Origin: Pseudomonas abietaniphila
GTDB taxonomy: Bacteria; Pseudomonadota; Gammaproteobacteria; Pseudomonadales; Pseudomonadaceae
Direction of reading: 5' to 3'
NCBI RefSeq assembly: GCF_900100795.1
Contig: NZ_FNCO01000002.1
Span: 1-64,000 of the forward strand
DNA: 64,000 bases
The notes below the pieces were generated by a model. The model made no database searches and had not been told where the DNA came from. It was given only the letters and a program-made list of their open reading frames with translations. Below are positions 1 to 8,837 of this stretch, piece after piece; the stretch's first letter is position 1, and every line of letters starts with the position of its first letter. The position numbers and the translations under genes were made by a program.

Positions 1-146
1 CCAGACCGGGCGGACCAAGGTGTCATGACCGCCGCAAGACCTGTAGGAGCTGCTGGAGGTTACGACAGTGGCGAATGCGGTGGGACAGGTACATCGGCGG
101 TGACTGATACACCGCGTTCGCTGCCCTCGTAACCTCGGACGTCTCC
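1..146. repeat. Direct repeat copy 1 with hairpin (cut by window edge)
   Basis: This stretch recurs at 208-353 with no difference that I can see. Inside it, 40-152 forms a long imperfect hairpin: 'cctgtaggagctgctgg' on the left arm pairs with the region ending 'gacgtctcctgcagg', and 'gaggttacga' pairs with 'tcgtaacctc'. This resembles the intergenic hairpin repeats scattered through Pseudomonas genomes. The left end may extend beyond the window. No coding content is supported. Confidence 0.8.
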
Positions 147-207
147 TGCAGGGCCTGCGTTGCACCCGAGCTCTGTGGCATACATCAAACAGTTGGAAGT
201 CTCCCGC

Positions 208-353
208 CCAGACCGGGCGGACCAAGGTGTCATGACCGCCGCAAGACCTGTAGGAGCTGCTGGAGGTTACGACAGTGGCGAATGCGGTGGGACAGGTACA
301 TCGGCGGTGACTGATACACCGCGTTCGCTGCCCTCGTAACCTCGGACGTCTCC
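208..353. repeat. Direct repeat copy 2 with hairpin
   Basis: This is the second copy of the repeat at 1-146, offset by 207 bases. Its hairpin spans 247-359. The two copies are separated by about 60 bases of unique sequence. The 119 bases that follow, up to the end of the LysR gene, hold no gene I can support. Confidence 0.8.
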
Positions 354-478
354 CACAGGAACCGCGTCGGCCCACTCATCAGTGTCCAGGCTTCAACTGT
401 TAGCGAAGCGAATGGTTGCACAAACAGGTGCCCATACTTCCGATCGGTGAGCGCCTGCTCGCTGGCCATCGGGCGGTG

Positions 479-1423
479 TCAGCCTTCCCCGATCCAGCTC
501 GCGCCTGGCCACTGTTGCTGACTGACCAGTTGCCGGGCGACGTCGGTGATGACCACGCGGGTCGCCAGTGCCGCCGGTGAGAGTTCATCGTCGGCCAGGG
601 TCGCCAGCAGATTACGTCGTCCCACATGCTCGTCGGCGATCTGTACCAGCGAAAGCCCTGATTCACCCGTGAGCGCCGCCGCCGCGCCCGGCTGGATGGT
701 CGCTGCATGCCCGGCACGCACCGCGTTCATCAACACAGCCAGGCCGTCGATCTCCATGATGATGTTCGGGACGACACCGGCACGTTCGAACGCCGTCATC
801 AAGGTCGAGCGCAAGCCATGCTGCGCACTCGGCGCCACCAGCGGCAGGTGCCCGAGTTCAGCCAGATGAACGCTGTCGCCGCGGGGGGCATCGGGCAGCG
901 AAGGCGAGGCGATGACGAACAGTTTTTCGTCGAGCAGTGGGGTGACACTCCAGCGCTTCCCGCCTTCGAGTTGAAACAGGATCGCCAGGTCGATCTGCCG
1001 TGCATTGAGCTGTGCGGCCAAGTGTCCGGAGAGCATTTCCACCAGATGCAGTTGAATGTCCGGATAGCGCTCGCGCATGGCATTGATCAGCGGCAGTGCC
1101 AGGACAGTGGCGGTGGTGGGCGGCAGACCGACGCTGACGTAGCCGCTCATGCGCCCGCGATGGGCCGCGAGCACCGCGTTGTCAGCCTGGCGCAAGGTCA
1201 ACTGCGCGTGGTGCAGAAACGCCAGGCCCGCGCTGGTGGCGGTGACGCCGGTGGTGGTGCGATTGAGTAGACGCGTGCTGAGTTCGCTTTCCAGCTTTGC
1301 GATCTGCTGGCTCAGCGCCGAGACGCCAACGTCGAGCTCCAGCGCGGCGCGGCCCAGGCTGCCGAGTTCGACGATCTTCACGAAGTAACGCAGTTGGCGT
1401 AGTTCCACAGGGACGGGCTCCAT
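479..1423 (-). CDS. LysR-family transcriptional regulator, TcuR/Nac-like
   Basis: The 314-residue protein has the LysR layout: an N-terminal winged helix-turn-helix (about residues 5-65, with 'ELRQLRYFVKIVELGSL' and 'VGVSALSQQIAKLE') followed by a two-lobed effector-binding domain from about residue 90. The ATG at 1423 was chosen because the HTH begins there. The frame stays open upstream to 1630, but that extension carries no domain. By recollection the HTH resembles TcuR (tricarballylate) and Nac-type regulators; the effector is unknown. It is divergent from the chemotaxis receptor at 1646, with about 220 bases between, and LysR proteins often act on such a divergent promoter. Whether this one controls the receptor is inference. 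Confidence 0.85.
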   Translation of the reverse strand: MEPVPVELRQLRYFVKIVELGSLGRAALELDVGVSALSQQIAKLESELSTRLLNRTTTGVTATSAGLAFLHHAQLTLRQADNAVLAAHRGRMSGYVSVGLPPTTATVLALPLINAMRERYPDIQLHLVEMLSGHLAAQLNARQIDLAILFQLEGGKRWSVTPLLDEKLFVIASPSLPDAPRGDSVHLAELGHLPLVAPSAQHGLRSTLMTAFERAGVVPNIIMEIDGLAVLMNAVRAGHAATIQPGAAAALTGESGLSLVQIADEHVGRRNLLATLADDELSPAALATRVVITDVARQLVSQQQWPGASWIGEG

Positions 1424-1645
1424 AAGCGTTGAACACGCTGTAGCGTAGAAAAGCGCACAGAGTGTACATGCACAGGTCATCGCCATTTCCGATGCAATGC
1501 ACCAATACGCGCCTGCCGGGCGCGTCTGACGCCGCAATTCGGGCATTTTTCTGGGCGGATTTTCGATGAGCCAGCGCAGACCCACGAAGAACATTGATGG
1601 CACTCTGCTTGCAGTGCTCCCGCTACACACGGAGGGAGATGCCGA

Positions 1646-3031
1646 ATGTTTTCACTGCGCGCCAACAAACGCCGGGCTCATGACGATGATGCCTTGAACC
1701 TGTTGTTCGATGACCTGGACCTGACGGTACAGCTCTCCGGGCATTCGCCGCTGAATGCGCGTTTGAACGGCTTCAGCAAGACGTTGCACGAGCGTCTGGC
1801 CGAGAGCCTGGCGGCGTCGGTGGACATCGCCGCCCACGCGCCGGAACTGGCGCGGATCGCCCGGGCCACCGAGCAGAGCGGGCAGATGCTCGCCCAGGCC
1901 TCAGAGCTAATCGCCAGCGCCAGCGAACAGGTCAGCACTTCGCTGGACACCGAGCTGGTTCCCGGCGCGGCACAGGTGGCCAAACTGTCCAGCGAAGTGA
2001 CGCTGACCTTGCGCCAATGCCAACAGACGGGCGAACAGGTACTGGATCAGGTTGACGCCATCGGCGCGAGCGAGCAGAAGCTGGAGTCGGTGATCGGGCA
2101 GTTGTTCGGTCAGCTCGAGGAGGTCAGCCAGGTGCTCGGTGTGATCGCCCGCATCTCGCAGCAGACGAACCTGCTGGCGCTCAATGCCGCCATTGAAGCG
2201 GCGCGTGCCGGTGAGCATGGCCGTGGGTTTGCAGTGGTCGCCGATGAGGTCAGGCGGCTGGCTGGACACACCACAGAGTCCACTGCCCGTGTCAGCCAGA
2301 TCATCGAACGCTTCCGTGGCGACATGGACCAACTGGGCGCTGCCGGCAAGACCATGCACGCCGCCGTGGCCGATGGGCGCGAGGGCATGACCCGTATGGG
2401 CGAGGACCTGCTCAGCACTCAGGCGGCGATGGATCAACTGGATCAGCGGGTCGGTCACATCGCCTCGGGCACCGAGCATATCGGCATCGCCGTTCACGCC
2501 ATCAACCGCGACGTGCAGAACATCGCCGGGGTGGCGGCCGAGCTTCTCGGCAACGCAGGTCAGGTGTTGACCCACAGCGATGCCGTGCGCACCAGTGGTG
2601 ATCACCTGTTGAATGGACTGGGCGGGTTCCGCCTGCAGATGCACAAGGCAATACAGGCCAGCGTCGAGCGTCTGGGCAGCGAGGCGGCGATGCACGGCGA
2701 CGTGCAGGCCGCCGAGCGCTTCATGTCTAACACCCTGCAAAGCGATCAGCGTTTCGAGTTGTTCTACATGGTCGACCGCAACGGCACGCAGATCAGCGAG
2801 AACATCGGGCTGGAGAAGGACAGCGCGTCACCCAGTTGCAAGGGCCGTCACTGGGCTCAGCGGCCGTGGTTCCGGGAAGTCGCCGAACAGCTCACCAGCC
2901 ACATCACGCCGGTTTACCGGTCTTCGGCAACGGATGCGTTCTGCATAACGGTGTCGGTGCCGATCTTTGCCGCGAACGGGCAATTGCACCGGGTGTTGGC
3001 GGCGGACGTGAGGCTGTCGGCGTTATTGTGA
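1646..3031 (+). CDS. Soluble methyl-accepting chemotaxis protein with C-terminal sensor domain
   Basis: The 461-residue protein has the conserved receptor signalling tip at about residues 162-206 ('[20 protein letters not shown]', then '[13 protein letters not shown]'), which contacts CheA and CheW. It lacks transmembrane segments and a HAMP domain. The last 100 residues (about 358-461) look like a PDC/Cache-type ligand-binding fold, with '[16 protein letters not shown]', 'RPWFREV' and 'TVSVPIF'. The sensor therefore lies after the signalling domain and would face the cytoplasm, the reverse of a classical membrane receptor. A purine-rich 'ggaggga' lies about 10 bases before the ATG. The ligand is unknown. 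The soluble layout could also suit an energy or redox sensor. Confidence 0.88.
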   Translation: MFSLRANKRRAHDDDALNLLFDDLDLTVQLSGHSPLNARLNGFSKTLHERLAESLAASVDIAAHAPELARIARATEQSGQMLAQASELIASASEQVSTSLDTELVPGAAQVAKLSSEVTLTLRQCQQTGEQVLDQVDAIGASEQKLESVIGQLFGQLEEVSQVLGVIARISQQTNLLALNAAIEAARAGEHGRGFAVVADEVRRLAGHTTESTARVSQIIERFRGDMDQLGAAGKTMHAAVADGREGMTRMGEDLLSTQAAMDQLDQRVGHIASGTEHIGIAVHAINRDVQNIAGVAAELLGNAGQVLTHSDAVRTSGDHLLNGLGGFRLQMHKAIQASVERLGSEAAMHGDVQAAERFMSNTLQSDQRFELFYMVDRNGTQISENIGLEKDSASPSCKGRHWAQRPWFREVAEQLTSHITPVYRSSATDAFCITVSVPIFAANGQLHRVLAADVRLSALL

Positions 3032-3069
3032 GACGGACAAACGGGACTTGGCAGGAGGGATGCAAAGCT

Positions 3070-3158
3070 TGTGGGAGCGAATTCATTCGCGATGCGTCAA
3101 TACAGACGACAACACTGTGTCGTCTGAAAGCCTTTCGCGAATGAATTCGCTCCCACAG
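3070..3158. repeat. REP-like intergenic hairpin
   Basis: The outer arms 'tgtgggagcgaattcattcg' and 'cgaatgaattcgctcccaca' are complementary, and an inner pair 'cagacgac'/'gtcgtctg' extends the structure. It sits between the convergent ends of the chemotaxis receptor and glgX and may double as a bidirectional transcription stop. Related but non-identical hairpins occur at 15446-15533 and 25459-25551. Confidence 0.75.
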
Positions 3159-3230
3159 GGTGACAGGAGATGCCGTCGGAACGGTTCTTGAACCCAAGAA
3201 ACTCTTGAACCCAAAAAGCGTGCGAAGGTG

Positions 3231-5417
3231 TTAAGCCTGGTCTTCCTTCTGCAGTTCAAACAGCAGCAGTGAGCGCGGCGTCACGGTGTACTCGGTGCCG
3301 AATTCAAACGTGTCCTTACCTTTGATGTCGGGCTGATTGGTGTCGATCAGGCTAGTCCAGTTCACACCTTCCGGTACTTCCGGCAGGGTGAAATTGACGC
3401 CTTCATGGTGCGAGTTCACCACCAGCAGCAAGGTCGCTTCCGAGCCTCGACGACGAATCCCGGTTTCTTGCGCGCGGCCGTCCATCAGCATGCCCAGGCA
3501 GCGACCATTGGCGTCTTGCCACTGCTCGATGGTCATCTCATCGCCACTGGGCGACAGCCAGGTAACATCTTTCACGCCAAGGTCTTCGTTGTAGTCACCG
3601 ACCAGGAAACGCCCGCGACGCAGAATCGGATACGCCATGCGCAGCTTGATCAGCCGTTTGACGAATTTGTGCAGCGCCTTGCCGTCTTCATCCCAATCCC
3701 AGTTGACCCAGCCAATCTCGCTGTCCTGACAGTAGGCGTTGTTGTTGCCGTGCTGGGTGCGGGCAAACTCGTCACCGGCCACCACCATCGGCGTGCCTTG
3801 CGAGAACAGCAACGTCGCGAAGAAGTTGCGCATCTGACGCAGGCGCAAGGCGTTGATGTCCGGGTCCTCGGTCGGGCCTTCGACGCCGTGGTTCCAGGAG
3901 CGGTTGTCGTTGCTGCCGTCCTGATTGTTCTCGTCGTTGTCCTCGTTGTGCTTGTCGTTGTAAGACACCAGATCGTGCAAGGTGAAACCGTCGTGTGCCG
4001 TGACGAAGTTGACCGAGGCGTACGGCCGACGACCGCGCTGGTTGAACATGTTGCCCGAAGCCGTGAGGCGGCTCGCAAGGTCGGCCAACTGACCCTCGTC
4101 GCCTTTCCAGAACGCGCGCACGGTGTCGCGGAACTTGTCGTTCCATTCGGCCCAGCCCGGCGCGAAGTGGCCGACCTGATAGCCACCAGGCCCGCAGTCC
4201 CAGGGCTCGGCAATCAGCTTGACCTGACGCAACACCGGGTCTTGGCGACAGGCCACAAGGAAGCTGTGGCGCTCGTCGAAACCGTCGTGATAACGGCCGA
4301 GGATGGTTGCCAGGTCGAAACGGAAACCGTCGACATGCATCTCGCTGGCCCAGTAGCGCAGCGAGTCAGTGACCATCTGCAAGACGCACGGGTGGCTCAG
4401 GTCGAGGGTGTTGCCGGTGCCGGAATCGTTGATGTAGAAACGCTTGTCGTCCGGCATCAGACGGTAGTACGAGGCGTTGTCGATGCCGCGCATCGACAGG
4501 GTCGGGCCGCGTTCGTTGCCTTCGGCGGTGTGGTTGTAGACCACGTCGAGGATGACCTCGAGCCCCGCATGGTGCATGTGCGCAACCATTTCCTTGAACT
4601 CGGCGATCTTGCCGTGGGCCAGGAAACGCGGGTCAGGCGCAAAGAACGCGATGGTGTTGTAGCCCCAATAGTTCGTCATGCCCTTTTGCAGCAAATGCTG
4701 GTCGTTGACGAACGCATGGATCGGCAGCAGCTCGACCGACGTCACGCCAAGGCCTTTGATGTGCTGGATGACATCGTCGACCATCAGGCCTGAGAACGTG
4801 CCTTTGAGCTCTTCCGGCACGGACGGGTGACGCATGGTGAAACCACGGGTGTGGGTCTCGTAGAAAATGGTTTTTTCCCACGGCACATTCACTCGCTGAT
4901 CGCGGCCCCAGGTGTAGGCAGGGTCGATGACCTTGCACTTGGGCACGAAAGGCGCGCTGTCGCGTTCGTCGAAGCTCAGGTCATCGTCCGGGTGGCCGAT
5001 GGTGTAGCCGAACAAGGCTTCGGACCACTTCAGTTTGCCCACCAGTTGCTTGGCGTAGGGGTCGATCAGCAGCTTGTTGTGGTTGAAACGGTGGCCGTTC
5101 TTCGGGTCGTAAGGGCCGTACACGCGATAGCCGTAAACCAGGCCTGGGTGAGCGTCGGGCAGGTAACCGTGGAAAATCTCGTCGGTGTATTCGGGGAGCT
5201 CGATGCGCTCCAGTTCCTCTTCACCCGTGGAGTCAAACAGGCACAGCTCGACCTTGGTCGCGTTGGCCGAAAAAATGGCGAAGTTGACGCCCAGACCATC
5301 CCAGTTAGCGCCGAGCGGGAAGGGCAGGCCTTCACGAATGCGTGTCGCATTGACCTGCGGGCTGTCAGCCTGGGCGGATTCATTCTGGGGTGTAGTGTTC
5401 TTTTCTTGCTTGCTCAT
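3231..5417 (-). CDS. glgX: Glycogen debranching enzyme GlgX (isoamylase type)
   Basis: The 728-residue GH13 enzyme cleaves alpha-1,6 branches of glycogen or of maltodextrin limit products. An N-terminal CBM48/isoamylase-N region comes first ('GANWDGLGVNFAIFSANAT'). The GH13 blocks follow in order: 'DVVYNH' (about residue 291), 'GFRFDLA' with the nucleophile Asp (about 362), 'AEPWD' with the acid/base Glu (about 400) and 'TAHDGFT' (about 475). The ATG at 5417 ('MSKQEKN') follows 'aggaa' and fits better than the open extension to 5564. It is the last gene of the glgA-treZ-malQ-treY-DUF2934-glgX series. In this pathway it would supply linear alpha-glucan chains to TreY. Confidence 0.95.
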   Translation of the reverse strand: MSKQEKNTTPQNESAQADSPQVNATRIREGLPFPLGANWDGLGVNFAIFSANATKVELCLFDSTGEEELERIELPEYTDEIFHGYLPDAHPGLVYGYRVYGPYDPKNGHRFNHNKLLIDPYAKQLVGKLKWSEALFGYTIGHPDDDLSFDERDSAPFVPKCKVIDPAYTWGRDQRVNVPWEKTIFYETHTRGFTMRHPSVPEELKGTFSGLMVDDVIQHIKGLGVTSVELLPIHAFVNDQHLLQKGMTNYWGYNTIAFFAPDPRFLAHGKIAEFKEMVAHMHHAGLEVILDVVYNHTAEGNERGPTLSMRGIDNASYYRLMPDDKRFYINDSGTGNTLDLSHPCVLQMVTDSLRYWASEMHVDGFRFDLATILGRYHDGFDERHSFLVACRQDPVLRQVKLIAEPWDCGPGGYQVGHFAPGWAEWNDKFRDTVRAFWKGDEGQLADLASRLTASGNMFNQRGRRPYASVNFVTAHDGFTLHDLVSYNDKHNEDNDENNQDGSNDNRSWNHGVEGPTEDPDINALRLRQMRNFFATLLFSQGTPMVVAGDEFARTQHGNNNAYCQDSEIGWVNWDWDEDGKALHKFVKRLIKLRMAYPILRRGRFLVGDYNEDLGVKDVTWLSPSGDEMTIEQWQDANGRCLGMLMDGRAQETGIRRRGSEATLLLVVNSHHEGVNFTLPEVPEGVNWTSLIDTNQPDIKGKDTFEFGTEYTVTPRSLLLFELQKEDQA

Positions 5418-5519
5418 GTGTATTCCTGACGTGCGAATGATTTCCTGAGGGCGAACAAAGCCTGTGTCGCAGGCTGGGACTGCGCCATTCCTGATCCATT
5501 GATAAAAGCAGGCGGATGG

Positions 5520-5564
5520 TTGCCGCAGGGGGTAACGATCGTTTTCAGGCGATCCCTGCGGCAA
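5520..5564 (-). terminator. Hairpin between the DUF2934 gene and glgX
   Basis: A perfect 11-base inverted repeat, 'ttgccgcaggg' and 'ccctgcggcaa', with a 23-base loop, lies in the 187 bases between the two genes. No immediate T-run follows on the minus strand, so it could be an attenuating stem, an RNA-processing site or a weak terminator. Confidence 0.45.
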
Positions 5565-5604
5565 AGGTGTTGCAACGCGATGGTGATTCGTCGAGGACGA
5601 ATGC

Positions 5605-6021
5605 TCAGGGCGCGGGTGGCTTGGCAGCCGGTGGTGCTTTTTTCGCTGCCGGCTTGGCTGCAGGTTTTGCAGCAGGCTTGGCGGCGGTCGCCTCAGCGCC
5701 GCTGGCGGCTACTTTTGGCTTGGCAGCAGGTTTGCCCGGTGCCTTGGCAGCAGGTTTTGCCGCCGGTTTAGGTGCGGCTTTTTCAGCGGGTTTGGCTGCA
5801 GCCTTCGGCGCAGGTTTTGCTGCAGAAGCCTTAGGGTCGGCCTTGCTGTCTGGCTTGGCCTTGGCGGCTTTACCGGCGGCCGGTTTCTTCGGCGCTTTGG
5901 CCTCGGCATCTGCCAGTTTACGGGCCATTTCCCAATGACGCGCATCCTGACCGTGCGGCTTGCCTTCCGTTTCCCAGATCTGGTGGGCTAGCTCGCTGAT
6001 TCTCTTTTCGTCGGCACTCAT
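5605..6021 (-). CDS. DUF2934 protein with Ala/Lys/Pro-rich tail
   Basis: The 138-residue product begins with a DUF2934-type segment (about residues 5-40, 'RISELAHQIWETEGKPHG' then 'HWEMA'). The rest is a low-complexity basic tail built from Ala, Lys and Pro repeats such as 'KPAAKPAAK'. The tail resembles those of histone-H1-like Pseudomonas proteins such as AlgP, so nucleic-acid or polyanion binding is possible but unproven. The ATG at 6021 is where the conserved domain begins. The gene starts 17 bases after treY ends and lies between treY and glgX, the same place as a hypothetical gene (PA2161, from memory) in the P. aeruginosa cluster. Its role in glucan or trehalose metabolism is not known to me. 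Confidence 0.8.
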   Translation of the reverse strand: MSADEKRISELAHQIWETEGKPHGQDARHWEMARKLADAEAKAPKKPAAGKAAKAKPDSKADPKASAAKPAPKAAAKPAEKAAPKPAAKPAAKAPGKPAAKPKVAASGAEATAAKPAAKPAAKPAAKKAPPAAKPPAP

Positions 6022-6038
6022 CTCGACACTCCCGGGTA

Positions 6039-8837
6039 TTACAAGGTTTGAATAAGCAGGTTTACAGAAAATTCCTTGAGCGCTGCGCTGAGCGACAATT
6101 CCTTGTTGGTTGTGACTGTAGCCTGCGAAAAAAGTCCCTTCCAATTTGGATTTGAATCAGCGAACGGCAGGAGGATTCGTGTATCGCCCCAATGTGCTGC
6201 GTTGATCAATGGAGTTTGCGCGGTGCCCATTAGTTCAGCCGGCAAACGTGGAACCACAACAATAGCCCGCTTACCTCCTTTTTCCCGGGCAAATGCCAGG
6301 ACGTGCGCGGCCTGTTCGCCGATCACGTCGAGCGGTTGGTATCGACCTTCACTGAACAGGTCAGGGTATTGATTGCGCAGCATGAGCACCTGCGCAATCA
6401 GGGCCTGTTTGATCCGGCCGTCCTGCCACTGGGCAAGCAACTCGGTGAGCGCTACGGACTCGCTCAAGGCGCGTTCGCGAGCGGGGTAATCCACCGGACG
6501 ACGATTGTCCGGATCCACCAAACTGAAGTCCCAGAATTCAGTGCCCTGATACAGATCGGGGACACCGGGCACGGTCATTCGCAGCAAAGTTTGCGCCAGA
6601 CTGTTCAAGGCGCCTGCCGGGGCGATTCGATTGGCCGTGGCACCAATGGACTGACGCAGCGCGAGGCCGTCGGGGCTCAACAACAAGTGCTGCAAGAACT
6701 CACGACAGGCCGTCTCATAGGCTTCGTTGGGCGCACTCCAGCTGCTCTGGAGTTTGGCTTCGCGCAGGGCTTTTTCCTGCCACTGCGTGAGGCGTTTGGC
6801 GTAGTCCTGAAACGCGCTTTCACCTTCCAGCCCCAGCGGCCAGCTGCCCAGTATCGCTTGGTACAGCATCATTTCGTCGCCAGGACTGATGGGGGTGTCG
6901 CCGGCCTTCAGCGGTGCGGACAGTTGCTGCCAGCGCTCGACCTGCTCGGCGTACCAACCCGCCTGTTCACTGAGCACAGCAAGGCGCGTGCGGGTATCCT
7001 CGCCGCGCTTGTGGTCGTGGGTCGCTGTGGTCAGCAGGTTGTCCGGAAAGTGTGCACCGCGTTCGATGCAGACCTGGTGGAACGCTTCCACCGGTGCACT
7101 GAAATGTTGCGGATGAAAGCCCACGTCGTTGCGCGACAGCAGCACTGCAGAACGATAGAACGAGGTGTCTTCGACCGACTTGGCCGCGACCGGCGAGGTC
7201 AACTGCTGGAAGCGGTTATGGGCTTTTCGGCGCATTTCGCGAAGAGGACCCGTTGGGTAGTCACGCAGGCGCTCGCCCCCCAGCCAGCGCTGAAGGTAAT
7301 CGAGCACCGGCCAGTCGCCCTCATTGAGCATCTCCCGCGCGCCTGCCATCGCTTGCTGGAAGAACCGCTCATCTTCCTCGGAACGTCCGCTGGCGGTGAT
7401 GTAAGTGCGATACACCGGGAAGTTGCTGACCAGCGCCAACAAACAACGGCGGATCGCGCCCAGCGTCAGGTCGCGGCTCATGACGTCACTGCGCGCCACT
7501 TGCAGCAACGCCTGCGCCAGGTTCTCGAAGTCGCCGGCCAGCGTCCCGTGGAGGACCAGATCGCGAGCCTCCAGCACCTCTTGGTTGAAGTCGGCCGTGC
7601 GCCTGCTGACCCGGCTCCACAGCTCGCCCAATACGGCTTCGCCTTTCGGGTCGTGTTGCAGCAGCGAGACCTGGTTCATGAACTCATACCCGGTGGTGCC
7701 ATCAACGTTCCAGTCCTGGCGCAACGGCTCATCGGCGCCGAGGATCTTCTCGACGAAGATCGGCACATGATCCAGTTCGGTGCCTGCCGGGCGCTGACTC
7801 AGCAGGCTGTCGACGCGTCGCCGCAGCTTGCGGCAATAGCCACGGGGATCGGCGAGCCCGTCGATATGGTCAATGCGCAGGCCGTCTACCAGGCCCTCAG
7901 CGATGAGTTCGAAAATCTTCGCATGGGTGGCTTCGAACACCTGCGAACGCTCGACCTTGAGGCCGCCCAGTTCGTTGATGTCGAAGAAGCGTCGCCAGTT
8001 GATGTCGTCGCCGGCAGTCCGCCAGCTGGCCAGACGATAATCCTGATGCTCCAGCAGGCGGTGCAGCGTGTTGAAGCCTTCCGGCTGACAAGCGTCGAAT
8101 TGCGCCAGGCCGGTGTCGATGGCGTGCGAAAGGTCCGGTTTGGCCTTGAGCAACTTCACCAGCTCCGCTTTGACGTTCAACGCTTCTTCATAGGCGTCTG
8201 AACGTTCGTCGAGCCGCGCGAAACGCTCAGCCAGTTGATCGAGCTCCGGACGGTTGGCGGCCTTTAGCAACGGGCCGTAGGTGCCCGGGTTGATCGGGAA
8301 ATGATGCTGGTAATGCTCGACGCGGAAACTGCCGTGCTCACTGTCGAAACGCAACGGAACCTCGCCGTTCTGCAGCACGGTGCCGTAGTCGGTGCTCAGA
8401 AACGGCAGCAGCAATTGCCCCTTGAGCAGCGGGTCAGGTGAATTCCACTGGATGTCGAAGAACTTCGCGTATGGGCTGCGTTGGCCCCATTCCAGCAGGT
8501 CCAGCCACCAGGGATTATCCGCGCCACCCACGGCCATGTGGTTGGAAACGATGTCCAGAATCAGGCCCATGCCGTGTTCACGCAGCGCGGCAACCAGGCG
8601 GCGCAATGCCGGTTCGCCACCCAGTTCAGGGTTAATGACCCTCGGGTCGACCACATCGTACCCGTGCATCGAACCCGCTCGGGCCTTGAGCAACGGCGAG
8701 GCGTACACGTGGCTGATGCCGAGCCTGGCGAAGTAGGGCACCAGCTTCGCGGCATCGTCCAGTGTGAAGTCCTTATGAAACTGCAGACGTTGTGTCGCAC
8801 GCAGGGACTTGAGCGATGGATTGACAGACTGACTCAT
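6039..8837 (-). CDS. treY: Maltooligosyl trehalose synthase TreY
   Basis: The 932-residue GH13 isomerase turns the reducing end of a maltodextrin into an alpha,alpha-1,1-linked maltooligosyl trehalose. GH13 blocks are seen: 'DIVSNHM' (about residue 95), 'GLRIDHIDGLADP' with the nucleophile Asp (about 317), 'FVEKIL' with the acid/base Glu (about 362) and 'TATHDHKRGEDTR' (about 602). 'GMHGYDVVDP'-like sequence near residue 60 is usual for TreY, here as 'SMHGYDVVDP'. Its ATG overlaps the malQ stop by four bases (ATGA), which suggests coupled translation. TreZ, encoded upstream, acts next and releases trehalose. Confidence 0.95.
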   Translation of the reverse strand: MSQSVNPSLKSLRATQRLQFHKDFTLDDAAKLVPYFARLGISHVYASPLLKARAGSMHGYDVVDPRVINPELGGEPALRRLVAALREHGMGLILDIVSNHMAVGGADNPWWLDLLEWGQRSPYAKFFDIQWNSPDPLLKGQLLLPFLSTDYGTVLQNGEVPLRFDSEHGSFRVEHYQHHFPINPGTYGPLLKAANRPELDQLAERFARLDERSDAYEEALNVKAELVKLLKAKPDLSHAIDTGLAQFDACQPEGFNTLHRLLEHQDYRLASWRTAGDDINWRRFFDINELGGLKVERSQVFEATHAKIFELIAEGLVDGLRIDHIDGLADPRGYCRKLRRRVDSLLSQRPAGTELDHVPIFVEKILGADEPLRQDWNVDGTTGYEFMNQVSLLQHDPKGEAVLGELWSRVSRRTADFNQEVLEARDLVLHGTLAGDFENLAQALLQVARSDVMSRDLTLGAIRRCLLALVSNFPVYRTYITASGRSEEDERFFQQAMAGAREMLNEGDWPVLDYLQRWLGGERLRDYPTGPLREMRRKAHNRFQQLTSPVAAKSVEDTSFYRSAVLLSRNDVGFHPQHFSAPVEAFHQVCIERGAHFPDNLLTTATHDHKRGEDTRTRLAVLSEQAGWYAEQVERWQQLSAPLKAGDTPISPGDEMMLYQAILGSWPLGLEGESAFQDYAKRLTQWQEKALREAKLQSSWSAPNEAYETACREFLQHLLLSPDGLALRQSIGATANRIAPAGALNSLAQTLLRMTVPGVPDLYQGTEFWDFSLVDPDNRRPVDYPARERALSESVALTELLAQWQDGRIKQALIAQVLMLRNQYPDLFSEGRYQPLDVIGEQAAHVLAFAREKGGKRAIVVVPRLPAELMGTAQTPLINAAHWGDTRILLPFADSNPNWKGLFSQATVTTNKELSLSAALKEFSVNLLIQTL

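Noticed and set aside
230..469. Minus-strand frame of 79 codons through repeat copy 2
   Set aside because: Most of it is the hairpin repeat read as protein, and no ribosome site at usable distance was found.
3405..4793. Long plus-strand frame opposite glgX (and similar frames opposite treY, treZ, glgA, galU, gor, ahpF, mexF and zwf)
   Set aside because: These are antisense shadows of high-GC genes. The strand with recognised motifs is the coding one.
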